Below, piece after piece: positions 8,509 through 16,253 of a stretch of DNA of 35,188 nucleotides (position 1 is the stretch's first letter; each line of letters starts with the position of its first letter). The position numbers were made by a program, and so were the translations under genes. Where the stretch lies: positions 1 through 35,188 of the forward strand of contig SKSJ01000152.1 of NCBI GenBank assembly GCA_007123055.1, written 5' to 3'. The notes below the pieces were generated by a model. That model did not search any database and had not been told where the DNA came from. It worked only from the letters and a program-made list of their open reading frames with translations. This DNA is from Wenzhouxiangella sp. (GTDB lineage Bacteria; Pseudomonadota; Gammaproteobacteria; Xanthomonadales; Wenzhouxiangellaceae).

Positions 8509-8958
8509 TCAGAATGGGATGTCATCCTCGAGACCGGCACCGCCATCGTCGGGCGGGCCGCTATAGCTGCTGTCCTGACTGCGGTAATCACCGCCGGACT
8601 CACCCATGGGGGCACTCCCGCCACGACTGTCGAGCATTTGCATTTCGTTGGCGACGATTTCAGTGGTCCAGCGATCCTGTCCGTCCTGCCCCTGCCACTT
8701 GCGCGTCTGGATACGCCCCTCGATGTAGACCTTGGAACCCTTGCGCAGGTACTCGCCGGCAATCTCGCCGAGCTTGCCGAACAGGACCACGCGGTGCCAT
8801 TCGGTACGTTCCTGTTGCTGGCCAGTCTGGCGGTCGCGCCAGCTCTCGGAGGTCGCGATGCGGATGTTGGTGACCGCACTGCCGCCGGCAGTGTGACGGG
8901 TCTCCGGGTCTGCACCCAGATTGCCAATGAGAATCGCCTTGTTGATGCCTCGGGCCAT
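8509..8958 (-). CDS. ssb: single-stranded DNA-binding protein
   Basis: Essential tetrameric SSB that coats single-stranded DNA in replication, recombination and repair. The 149-aa protein has the OB-fold N-terminal domain (about 1-110) starting [15 protein letters not shown], with the conserved ETRHTAGG and [12 protein letters not shown] segments. A glycine/serine/aspartate-rich linker follows, ending in the acidic tip DDIPF that binds partner proteins. The ATG at 8958 is chosen over an upstream in-frame ATG at 8988 because AAAGGAGAGG lies at the right spacing and homologues begin with MARG. No LexA-type box was recognised in the gap before the divergent ispB. The usual neighbour uvrA is absent. 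Confidence 0.97.
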   Translation of the reverse strand: MARGINKAILIGNLGADPETRHTAGGSAVTNIRIATSESWRDRQTGQQQERTEWHRVVLFGKLGEIAGEYLRKGSKVYIEGRIQTRKWQGQDGQDRWTTEIVANEMQMLDSRGGSAPMGESGGDYRSQDSSYSGPPDDGGAGLEDDIPF

Positions 8959-9066
8959 GGCTTCGGCCTCTCCTTTGTCGTGATCCACGGAATGCGCTGC
9001 AGTCTAGCATAGCCGGGCATTTCGACCATCGGCAAAATCCTGCACGTCGCGTACGAAAACGCCCCG

Positions 9067-9072
9067 TATAAT
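9067..9072 (+). promoter_or_regulatory. -10 box (TATAAT) immediately upstream of ispB
   Basis: A consensus TATAAT sits 8 nt before the ispB ATG at 9081. Transcription would start at or within a base or two of the ATG, giving a leaderless or nearly leaderless mRNA. No Shine-Dalgarno lies between them. No convincing -35 hexamer is seen at 16-18 bp spacing. Confidence 0.5.
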
Positions 9073-9080
9073 TGTCAGTC

Positions 9081-10079
9081 ATGGATCCGATCTCGATACC
9101 AACCGCGCCGGCCAGCCTGGAGGAGGTGCTCACACTTGCCGAAGCTGACCGCCGGGCGGTGGATGCACTGATTTCCCGCCGCCTGCAATCCGATGTCGTT
9201 CTGGTCAACCAGATCGGTCAATACATCATCGACGGCGGCGGCAAGCGACTGAGACCGCTGGTTCACCTCCTGGCAGCCCGGGCTTCGGGTTACGCGGGTC
9301 GAGATCATATACAGCTGGCCACCATCATCGAGTTCATTCATACCTCCACCCTGCTGCACGATGATGTCGTCGATGAATCCTCTCGCCGGCGCGGCAAGGC
9401 TACCGCCCATCGAATCTGGGGCAATGCCGCCTCGGTGCTGGTGGGCGATTTCCTCTACTCGCGCAGTTTCCAGCTGATGGTCGAACTCGACAACATGGAG
9501 ATCATGCGAATCCTGGCCGACACCACCAACACCATTGCCGAAGGCGAAGTCCTGCAGCTGATGCAGATGGGCAACGCCGGACTCGGGGTGGATGACTATT
9601 TCCAGGTGATCTCCGACAAGACCGCCTGCCTGTTCGCTGCCAGTGCCCGGCTTGGCGGTGTGCTTGGCCGGCTCGACGGCAAGTCATGCGAGCATCTGGC
9701 CGATTACGGTCTGTACCTTGGACAAGCTTTCCAGATCACCGACGACGTGCTCGACTACCGTTCGAATGACGGTGAACTGGGCAAGAACGTGGGCGATGAC
9801 CTGGCCGAAGGCAAAGTCACCCTGCCGCTGATCCTGGCCATGCGCGATGCCGATCGCGAAGACAGTCGCCTGCTACAGGAAATGATCGAAGCCGGCGGCA
9901 GTGATCGGCTCGACGAAGTGCGACGCGTCATGGAAGCCACCGGAGCGCTGGAGCAGGCCATGGCGGAGGGCCGCGGCCTGGCCCAACGGGCCATTGAAGC
10001 CCTGGCAGTGCTGCCGGACAGCCCCCAGCGCCAGGCACTGGAATTTCTGGCCCACCATGCGGTGGATCGGACCCTCTAG
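9081..10079 (+). CDS. ispB: octaprenyl (polyprenyl) diphosphate synthase
   Basis: Trans-polyprenyl diphosphate synthase that makes the long isoprenoid tail of ubiquinone. The 332-aa protein is close to E. coli IspB in length. Both aspartate-rich motifs are visible: first DDVVD at 94-98 (LLHDDVVDES) and second DDVLD at 221-225 (QITDDVLDY). The GGGKRLRP segment (52-59) binds isopentenyl diphosphate. The small residues before the first DDxxD fit a long-chain product, but the chain length cannot be read reliably. The ATG at 9081 is preferred; an in-frame TTG at 9072 lies inside the -10 box. The usual divergent rplU-rpmA is not here; ssb is divergent instead. Confidence 0.94.
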   Translation: MDPISIPTAPASLEEVLTLAEADRRAVDALISRRLQSDVVLVNQIGQYIIDGGGKRLRPLVHLLAARASGYAGRDHIQLATIIEFIHTSTLLHDDVVDESSRRRGKATAHRIWGNAASVLVGDFLYSRSFQLMVELDNMEIMRILADTTNTIAEGEVLQLMQMGNAGLGVDDYFQVISDKTACLFAASARLGGVLGRLDGKSCEHLADYGLYLGQAFQITDDVLDYRSNDGELGKNVGDDLAEGKVTLPLILAMRDADREDSRLLQEMIEAGGSDRLDEVRRVMEATGALEQAMAEGRGLAQRAIEALAVLPDSPQRQALEFLAHHAVDRTL

Positions 10080-10114
10080 TGGGCCATGCGGTTAATTAGC
10101 CGCATGGCCCACTA
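10077..10114. terminator. perfect 15-bp stem hairpin between convergent ispB and murD2
   Basis: TAGTGGGCCATGCGG (10077-10091) and its exact reverse complement (10100-10114) flank an 8-nt loop. The left arm begins with the ispB stop codon TAG. It lies between two converging genes and would fold in transcripts from either strand. Neither side has a run of T, so it is not a canonical intrinsic terminator; it may act as a bidirectional RNA 3'-end stabiliser or a Rho-assisted end. Confidence 0.65.
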
Positions 10115-10138
10115 GGCCGAACATCGACCCTGCCTGGC

Positions 10139-11470
10139 TCATCGTGCGATCGAGCGGGCAGCGGCGGCAAATCGGCTGCCACGCTCCTCGAAATCGCGAA
10201 AGTGCGGAAAGCTTGGTGCCCCGGGTGACAGCAGCACCACACTGCCCGGCCGACTGATTTCGTGTGCTGTTTGCACGGCACTCTCGATATCAGCAGCGGC
10301 ATGCACCTCGATCACTTCTGGTCCCAGCGTCTCGTGAAATGACTGCGCAATGTCTTCACCGTTGTCGGGCAGGGTCACCAGCGCCTGCAGTTCGTGTCCG
10401 CGGCACCATTCGACGACCTCCGACCAGTCGGCCGGCCGGGCCAGGCCACCGGCAATCAGCGTGACCGGTTTGTTGCCGACCGCCTGCAGGGCGGCCAGCG
10501 TCGCATGCGGGCTGGTTGCGATGGAGTCGTTGATCCAGCGCAGCCCGCCGCTGTCGGCAACCGGCTCGAGTCGATGCGGCAAGGGCTGAAATCCGGCCAG
10601 CGCGGGCACCAGTTCATCCACCGCAAACCCCAGCAGCATGCACGCCTGAAGGGCAAGCGCCATGTTGTCGAGATTGTGGCGTCCGAGCAGCGGGAGCCTG
10701 CCCGAATCGATCAGCTCCCGTCCTCGCAGTGAGAGACCGTCACCCCGACGCTCGACACAGGGCGCGCGATTACCCGTCACCCGGCCAACGACATCGGCCG
10801 TGGCTTGCATCAAGACCGGGTCACGTCCGTTGACCAGCAGCGGACGCCCCTCGAGCAACCTGGCGATGCGCAGCTTGCTGTCGACATAGTGCGCAAGGCT
10901 TCCGTGCCAGTCCAGGTGCTCGGGGAACAGCCGGGTCATCAGCCCCAGCTCCAGCCGCCCTTCGATATCGGCCAGCTGATAGCTCGACATTTCCAGCACC
11001 ACCAGCGCGGCATCGGTATCCAGGTGGTCGAGCAGGGGGACGCCGATATTGCCGGCCAGCAGCACGTGCTTGCCACCTGACTCGAGCAGATGGGCCAGCA
11101 GCGACGCCGTGGTGCTCTTGCCCTTCGACCCGGTCACGCCGATCACGGGCAGGCCCGCACGCTCGGCAAACCAGATTGAGCCCGGGTTGACGACCTGTCC
11201 GCCCCGCGCGCGGTAAGCGATCAAAGCCGGATGGTCAACCGGCACGCCTGGAGAACGCAGCAGCACATCAAAGGCCTGCAGGCGATCATCGAATGGACCG
11301 GATTGCGACGGCAGGCCCGTCGGCACTTCTCCGCGTTCGACCAGGACCGTCACGTCGGCGTCGGCATGTCGCTCGCGCAGGGCGCGGACCGCGCTTCGCC
11401 CTTCCCGCCCATACCCGAGCACGCCCACCCGGCAGCGGGCCAGGGCGTCAAGCGTGGGCGAGGAGATCAT
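10139..11470 (-). CDS. murD2: UDP-N-acetylmuramoyl-L-alanine--L-glutamate ligase (MurD2)
   Basis: Mur ligase predicted to add L-glutamate, not D-glutamate, to UDP-MurNAc-L-Ala in the cytoplasm; the partner MurL then epimerises the terminal L-Glu to D-Glu. This pathway is established in Xanthomonas. The 443-aa protein has the ATP P-loop GVTGSKGKSTT (111-121), MSSYQL, EHLDWHG, the likely carbamylated lysine K199 in YVDSKLRI, GRHNLDN (263-269) and a C-terminal domain. The usual MurD NDSKATN motif reads NDSIATSPHAT (314-324), a change at a substrate-end loop that fits altered specificity. It overlaps murL by 23 bp (11448-11470), so the two are probably translationally coupled. Assignment as MurD2 rather than MurD rests mainly on the murL pairing. 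Confidence 0.88.
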   Translation of the reverse strand: MISSPTLDALARCRVGVLGYGREGRSAVRALRERHADADVTVLVERGEVPTGLPSQSGPFDDRLQAFDVLLRSPGVPVDHPALIAYRARGGQVVNPGSIWFAERAGLPVIGVTGSKGKSTTASLLAHLLESGGKHVLLAGNIGVPLLDHLDTDAALVVLEMSSYQLADIEGRLELGLMTRLFPEHLDWHGSLAHYVDSKLRIARLLEGRPLLVNGRDPVLMQATADVVGRVTGNRAPCVERRGDGLSLRGRELIDSGRLPLLGRHNLDNMALALQACMLLGFAVDELVPALAGFQPLPHRLEPVADSGGLRWINDSIATSPHATLAALQAVGNKPVTLIAGGLARPADWSEVVEWCRGHELQALVTLPDNGEDIAQSFHETLGPEVIEVHAAADIESAVQTAHEISRPGSVVLLSPGAPSFPHFRDFEERGSRFAAAARSIAR

Positions 11471-12812
11471 CGGGAATCAGGTGGTTGCCGCAGGGGCGAC
11501 AGAGTTCGTCGATCGACGGCACATCCATCCCCTTGAGCCGGGGCAACAGCGCACGAACAACCGCATGATCTCGCCACGAATCCTGAGCACCGAGCGCGAC
11601 GATTGCCGCGCGTGCCTCCACCGCTTCACCAACACACTCGAAGGGCTTGGAGCCCTCGAGCGCCAGCAAGTGGCCAAAGCCCTGGATCTGCGCGGGGTCG
11701 GACAGCAAATCACGTCCGAAGATATCGCTCAGCCGCGGCGGTGACAGAAACGGAGCCAGCGCAAGAAACACGAAATGGCACTTGGGACATCGCCCGCACC
11801 AGCGCTGCGCTTGCCTTCCGTCGAGGTGAAAGTTGCGATTGCAGGAAGAAAACACATCATGATAGCGATCAAGCCCGGCAAACTCGCGACAGATGGCCAG
11901 TTCGCGATCCCGCCTGAGAATGGAAAAAACCTCGAGATCGGCGGCAATATAGCGCCTGACCCACTTCATGAACATGCGTTCGAACACAAAGGACTTGGAA
12001 AACTGGTGATTGACCGCGCGCCCCCGATCATCGAACAGGGTCTGCTCATCGGCGGAACGCTCATTGGCGAACACGACCCGCTTGTAGTCGCCGACCAGCG
12101 CCAGAATCACGAGCACTGCCGAGTTGATCGCCGTGATCGGCACATGACCGTTGAACGCGCCACGCCGATTGAAATCGCCGAGCAGCGGATCGACCCGGCG
12201 ATGAACCACCCGGTGAGTCTGGCCAGCCGCCGTGGCCACATCGGCGATCAGGCGAGCGCTTCCAACCTGAACCGTGGTCACGTTCTCTCCGGCCGCACGC
12301 AATCGCTCCAGCGCGACCAGCGAATCCTTGCCCCCTCCCATCGGAACCAGCGAGCGGCGACGGAGGGCCAGATCCAATGACGGCTCGACCGACTGCTCCG
12401 GGCCCTCGAACCGGGGCCACGCCTCCGCATCCAACCGATTGCACCAGGCAAATTCGGCCAGACCCTCCCGCCACAAGCGGGTCAGCCATGCCGCTTGCCA
12501 ACGGTCCGGAGCATGGCCGGCAAACTCAACCACCTTCGGACAACCTGCCTTCCAGTAACTGACGCCCGCCGTCCAATGGAGAAGATCGAGTGCATTTTCG
12601 ATGGCGGCAAGACGCCGGTCCGGCCAATCCAGAGGCGCACCGGGCAACGTGAAGCACTCGACCAGCCCGACCCCATCGAGTTCATACTCGAGCCGAACCT
12701 CGCCGGTCGCCGGATCCAGGCCGCGACCGAGGAAGCGAAAGCGGGCGCTGTCTTCCCGTCGCCATCGCATCACAGGCGAATCCAACCGCGCCTCAGTCGC
12801 CGGCTGCGGCAT
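11448..12812 (-). CDS. murL: UDP-MurNAc-L-Ala-L-Glu epimerase (MurL)
   Basis: Predicted glycopeptidyl-glutamate epimerase that converts the terminal L-Glu of UDP-MurNAc-L-Ala-L-Glu to D-Glu, replacing glutamate racemase in peptidoglycan synthesis. The 454-aa protein carries a PP-loop-like GGGKDS (159-164), FANERSADEQ (248-257), FSSCNRNF with C324, and a cysteine cluster CGRCPKC (C339, C342, C345), all features I associate with MurL proteins (often mis-annotated as endonuclease-domain proteins). The ATG at 12812 overlaps the upstream gene's end by 20 bp; a later ATG at 12770 is possible. The 3' end overlaps murD2 by 23 bp. Pairing with a Mur ligase is the strongest support. Confidence 0.87.
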   Translation of the reverse strand: MPQPATEARLDSPVMRWRREDSARFRFLGRGLDPATGEVRLEYELDGVGLVECFTLPGAPLDWPDRRLAAIENALDLLHWTAGVSYWKAGCPKVVEFAGHAPDRWQAAWLTRLWREGLAEFAWCNRLDAEAWPRFEGPEQSVEPSLDLALRRRSLVPMGGGKDSLVALERLRAAGENVTTVQVGSARLIADVATAAGQTHRVVHRRVDPLLGDFNRRGAFNGHVPITAINSAVLVILALVGDYKRVVFANERSADEQTLFDDRGRAVNHQFSKSFVFERMFMKWVRRYIAADLEVFSILRRDRELAICREFAGLDRYHDVFSSCNRNFHLDGRQAQRWCGRCPKCHFVFLALAPFLSPPRLSDIFGRDLLSDPAQIQGFGHLLALEGSKPFECVGEAVEARAAIVALGAQDSWRDHAVVRALLPRLKGMDVPSIDELCRPCGNHLIPDDLLAHA

Positions 12813-13974
12813 CAGGCACCATCCGCTCATCATCCTGTCGCGCCCTGGGCCAGGCACGCAACACCGCGTTGACCAGCGTGGCCAGGGGTATGGCGAAGAA
12901 GACCCCCCAGAACCCCCAGATCCCGCCGAACACCAGCACGGCGATGATGATCGCAACCGGATGCAGATTGACCACCTCGGAAAACAGTATGGGCACCAGC
13001 ACGTTGCCGTCCAGCGCCTGGATGATGGCGTAGGCGATCATGACGTACCAGAAACTCGCTGTCAGCCCGAATGTCACCAGGGCAACCAGGGCCACCGGCA
13101 GGGTCACCACGGCGGCACCGATATAGGGGATGATGACCGATACACCGACGAGCATGGACAGCAGCATGGCAAACGGCAGGTTCAGGAAGGTGAACACGGC
13201 GTAGGTCACCACCCACACGATCAGGATTTCGAGCACCTTGCCGCGAACGTAATTGCCGATCTGCGCGTCCACTTCCTGCCAGACACTGGCCGCCAGCGCC
13301 CGGTCGCGAGGTAGGTAGGAACGAATCCAGCTGACCAGCAAGTCCTTGTCCTTGAGGAAGAAGAACACCAGTACCGGCATGAGGACCAGGAAGATCAGCA
13401 GGCTCACGGCCCCCATGACCCCTGAAAGCGACACCAGCGTCGCACCATAATTGACCAGCTCGGTCCCGAGATTGTCGAGCATGCGCGAGAGCTGCTCCTC
13501 GGAAATCAGGGCCAACTGGTGCTCGGCCTCCTCGGTCGCCACCAACTGCTCGCTGACCTGCGCGTCCTGCACATCGGCATTGTCCGGATCGGCGGGTGCA
13601 ACAATCTGTGGATAGCGCTCGGGCAGTGTTGCCAGCCAATCCTGGGCGTCTGAGATGTAACCAGGCAGTTGCTGCACGATGACCGCCAACTGGCGTGTCA
13701 GCATGGGCAAAACACCGAAGATCAGGAAAAACAGGGCGGCCAGGAACGCGGTAAACACGCTGATCACGCTGGCCAATCGCGGCAGTCCGACGCGTTGCAG
13801 CCGTTGCACACCGCCCTCGAGCAGGTAGGCAATGATCAGGCTGGCCACGACCGGCGTGAGCATTCGCCCGAACATCATCACGACGACGACGCCGAGAACG
13901 AGAAAAAGCGCCAGGATGACGACCTGGGGATCGGAGAAGTGGCGTTGGTACCACTGGCTGATTCGTTCGAACAT
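12793..13974 (-). CDS. AI-2E family (PerM/YdiK-type) membrane protein
   Basis: A 393-aa polytopic inner-membrane protein of the AI-2E transporter family (UPF0118), whose members include autoinducer-2 exporters and Na+/H+ antiporters; the substrate here is unknown. It has about eight hydrophobic segments: two pairs in the N-terminal 95 residues, a long soluble region (about 100-190), and a C-terminal set containing the family motif VSVIIPYIGAAVVTLPVALV and IIQALDGNVLVP. The start at 13974 gives a typical N-terminus; extra upstream frame to 14046 is unlikely. It is the first gene of a run with murL and murD2, overlapping murL by 20 bp, so its promoter probably drives peptidoglycan precursor synthesis too. 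Confidence 0.9.
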   Translation of the reverse strand: MFERISQWYQRHFSDPQVVILALFLVLGVVVVMMFGRMLTPVVASLIIAYLLEGGVQRLQRVGLPRLASVISVFTAFLAALFFLIFGVLPMLTRQLAVIVQQLPGYISDAQDWLATLPERYPQIVAPADPDNADVQDAQVSEQLVATEEAEHQLALISEEQLSRMLDNLGTELVNYGATLVSLSGVMGAVSLLIFLVLMPVLVFFFLKDKDLLVSWIRSYLPRDRALAASVWQEVDAQIGNYVRGKVLEILIVWVVTYAVFTFLNLPFAMLLSMLVGVSVIIPYIGAAVVTLPVALVALVTFGLTASFWYVMIAYAIIQALDGNVLVPILFSEVVNLHPVAIIIAVLVFGGIWGFWGVFFAIPLATLVNAVLRAWPRARQDDERMVPDAAAGD

Positions 13975-13980
13975 TCCGGG

Positions 13981-13986
13981 ATTATA
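13981..13986 (-). promoter_or_regulatory. -10 box (TATAAT) immediately upstream of the AI-2E family gene
   Basis: On the minus strand TATAAT ends 6 nt before the ATG at 13974, with no Shine-Dalgarno in between. Transcription from it would begin at about the ATG. This would be the promoter for the AI-2E-murL-murD2 operon. No good -35 match was found. Confidence 0.45.
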
Positions 13987-14087
13987 AGGCCTCTGGTGCA
14001 CTGTAACCGGGCCCGGCCCGGGTGACCTTCCCCGCCAGGAGGTCACCGGGCAATTTGTCGTTATTGCTCAGGAGTGTTGTTGCAAGC

Positions 14088-14120
14088 GGGGATCATAATG
14101 TCAGGGGGATCAGAATGTCA
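14088..14120. repeat. tandem 16-bp direct repeat at the end of the outer-membrane protein gene
   Basis: GGGGATCATAATGTCA (14088-14103) and GGGGATCAGAATGTCA (14105-14120) differ at one base and are separated by one base. The right copy contains the stop codon of the beta-barrel gene, and the left copy follows it, so the stop-codon region looks duplicated. Confidence 0.7.
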
Positions 14121-15294
14121 GACTCCACAGGGCCTGCACTTCGAGGCTCTGGTCGAGCTTGTCGCTGACCACCCCCAGCACGTTGCCGCCGAAAGTCGCC
14201 TCCGGGGGCGCATAAGCGGCGTTGAACTGAACACGGCTGTTCCCCAAGCCCTTCGAAACCCCCATCAGCATGGAGTTCTGGGCCAACTCCGGACTCAGCG
14301 CAGATGCCAGGGACGGTACCGTTGGCCGCGGCTGGGAACGGGTCTGGTAGTCGAAGTACAACTCGAGGTCGTTTTCGCTGCGCCAGCTCCAGCCCAGGCT
14401 GTAAACGACCAGGTCATCCCACGCGAACTGCGGGCTACCGCTGTCGCCCAGCAATGCTGTAAAGCGGGCCGGTAGTGAACGACTGGCAAACGCCCCGACC
14501 TCGCTGTAGAAGATCTGGGAAACACCCACATTGAAGCGTGTTCGTTCCGTTGCATTCAACGCCACTCCGACCTGCAGGCGGGACGGAATATCCAGTTCGG
14601 CCTGGGCACCATGCACGCCACGCACACTGGCGAACTCGCTCATGTCGATGCGGGACTGGAAGGCCGCCTCCAGGGCAACCCCCTCCATCAACTCCCCGCT
14701 CAGTGCGAACCGCAGCCCCGCACCGTGCGCTACTTCACTCGGAATCGGGTCATGCGACAGCCAAGCGGTTGATCCGCCAATCGGATCCTCGTGCTCATAC
14801 AGATTCATGCCGGAAGCACCGAAGCGCTGGCTGGCCAGAATGGCCGATACCGTCAGCGCACTGTGCTCGGACATGCGATGAGTCAGTCCCGGCATCACCA
14901 GGGACTGGTTGAATCGGTAACCGTCGGACAGCGCCGTGCGGCCATTGGATGCGTCCGAAAACAGCCTGCTGGAGTGGGAATGCCTCAGTGACAATCGCAG
15001 CGACGGACGATCCTTGTCGATCATGGATCGCGCAAAGTCAGGCACGATATGCCAGTCATCCAGCTCCAGCCAGCTGATACGAGGCTCGTCGACGACCGTG
15101 AGTCGGTCGAGACTCGGGGTCAACTCATGGATCAGGTACTCTTCCCAGGGTCCGAGTTCGAAGCTGATCAGGAACCAGGCAAGCCCGGCGGAACTCTTGG
15201 CATGCAGGCCATGCGGCGTCATGGCCGACTGCGCCATTCCGGTGGTGGCCATCAGGCTTGCCGTCAGCAGAATTGTCGCGATCCGGTGGTTCAC
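14110..15294 (-). CDS. exported outer-membrane beta-barrel protein, unassigned family
   Basis: A 394-aa protein with an N-terminal signal peptide (NHRIATILLTASLMATTGMAQS, cleavage probably after AQS) when read from the GTG at 15294. The internal ATG at about 15252 would remove the signal, so GTG is preferred despite a weak ribosome site. The mature part alternates polar and hydrophobic residues with many short amphipathic stretches, such as LELYFDYQTR and VQFNAAYAP. It ends in SLEVQALWSLTF, with the terminal phenylalanine expected for BAM-assembled barrels. Its C-terminal half loosely recalls FadL/OmpP1-type barrels, but I cannot assign it. It is transcribed divergently from thiD across 135 bp. 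The substrate is unknown. Confidence 0.75.
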   Translation of the reverse strand: MNHRIATILLTASLMATTGMAQSAMTPHGLHAKSSAGLAWFLISFELGPWEEYLIHELTPSLDRLTVVDEPRISWLELDDWHIVPDFARSMIDKDRPSLRLSLRHSHSSRLFSDASNGRTALSDGYRFNQSLVMPGLTHRMSEHSALTVSAILASQRFGASGMNLYEHEDPIGGSTAWLSHDPIPSEVAHGAGLRFALSGELMEGVALEAAFQSRIDMSEFASVRGVHGAQAELDIPSRLQVGVALNATERTRFNVGVSQIFYSEVGAFASRSLPARFTALLGDSGSPQFAWDDLVVYSLGWSWRSENDLELYFDYQTRSQPRPTVPSLASALSPELAQNSMLMGVSKGLGNSRVQFNAAYAPPEATFGGNVLGVVSDKLDQSLEVQALWSLTF

Positions 15295-15429
15295 GGTTTT
15301 CGGGCAGTCTGGAGTTGACGACAAGTTTAATCCCCTACTTGGTAAAAATACAACGCCTGTTGCGATAATTTTTCGGCCCGCCGCCAAACCGTTGTTATTA
15401 TTGAATCCCCCAGCCGTCAAGTGTTGCAA

Positions 15430-16230
15430 ATGCACAACAATCACTGCGTATTGACCATTGCAGGATCGGATTCCTGCGGCGGTGCCGGCATTCAGGCCGA
15501 CCTGAAGACCTTCACCCGGCACGGCATCGAAGGCGCCAGCGTCGTGACGGCCATCACCGCCCAGAACACGGCGGGTGTTACCGCGGTCGAGACGCTGTCA
15601 CCCGGATTCGTGCAGGCCCAACTCGACGCGGTCCTGTCCGACCTGCCAATTCGTGCCGCCAAGACCGGCATGCTGGCCACCGCGCCCATCATCGAAACGC
15701 TGTCCGAGGGGCTGGCTGGACAGCCGACGATCGAACTGGTCATCGACCCGGTCATGGTCGCCACCAGCGGCGCGCGACTGCTCGACCCCGATGCCGAGCG
15801 GGCCCTGATCGAACTTCTGCTGCCGAAAGCCGCCCTGGTCACCCCGAACCTTCCCGAAGCGGCGGCGCTGACCGGACTCCCGGAAGATTCACGGCCCGAA
15901 CAGCTGGCCGAAGCCACCCTGGCCACCGGCTGCGACGCCGTCCTGATCAAGGGCGGTCATGGGCACGGCCGCCGTATCGAAGACCTGCTGGTCACCCCAT
16001 CGGGCCGCAGCACGATTTCGCACGAACGCGTCGATCGACGCATCCACGGCACCGGCTGTGCACTCTCGGCCGCCATCACCGCCCGGCTGGGCCGAGGCGA
16101 AGATCTGGAAGCCGCCACGAAAGCGAGCATCGAATGGTTGCAGCGAATGATTGCCGGCTCCTGGCAACCGCTGAAGGGCGAACTGGCGATGCTGCCGTTC
16201 GGGACTCAAAACGGGAAACGGGAAACGTAA
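15430..16230 (+). CDS. thiD: hydroxymethylpyrimidine / phosphomethylpyrimidine kinase
   Basis: Phosphorylates HMP and HMP-phosphate to HMP-pyrophosphate for thiamine synthesis or salvage. The 266-aa ribokinase-fold protein starts VLTIAGSDSCGGAGIQAD, the ThiD hallmark. KTGML (78-82), VIDPVMVATSG and VTPNLPEA follow. The anion-hole segment HGTGCALSAAI contains C210. The ATG at 15430 is chosen; GTG (15421) and TTG (15424) upstream in frame would add three or two residues. No TPP riboswitch is seen upstream. The last residues (about QNGKRET) are encoded inside an AAACG-type heptamer repeat, so the C-terminus seems to have been set by repeat sequence. Confidence 0.94.
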   Translation: MHNNHCVLTIAGSDSCGGAGIQADLKTFTRHGIEGASVVTAITAQNTAGVTAVETLSPGFVQAQLDAVLSDLPIRAAKTGMLATAPIIETLSEGLAGQPTIELVIDPVMVATSGARLLDPDAERALIELLLPKAALVTPNLPEAAALTGLPEDSRPEQLAEATLATGCDAVLIKGGHGHGRRIEDLLVTPSGRSTISHERVDRRIHGTGCALSAAITARLGRGEDLEAATKASIEWLQRMIAGSWQPLKGELAMLPFGTQNGKRET

Positions 16231-16235
16231 AACGG
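16207..16235 (+). repeat. heptamer tandem repeat (AAACGGG/AAACGTA) overlapping the thiD stop
   Basis: About four A-rich units spaced 7 bp apart (AAAACGG, GAAACGG, GAAACGT, AAAACGG) span the last thiD codons and its TAA at 16228-16230. The same kind of repeat occurs in opposite orientation at 16613-16646, at the end of the convergent isocitrate dehydrogenase gene. Confidence 0.7.
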
Positions 16236-16253
16236 AGGCGAGCCTATCGCTCT

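Noticed and set aside
8959-9066. LexA (SOS) box in the ssb-ispB gap
   Set aside because: No CTGT-N8-ACAG sequence was seen in this stretch.
12830-13954. 374-aa minus-strand frame overlapping the AI-2E family gene
   Set aside because: Out-of-frame shadow with arginine/glycine-rich low-complexity translation; the other frame has membrane helices and family motifs.
15295-15429. TPP riboswitch upstream of thiD
   Set aside because: The conserved CTGAGA and ACCTGATC-type core of the THI element was not found in this 135-bp gap.
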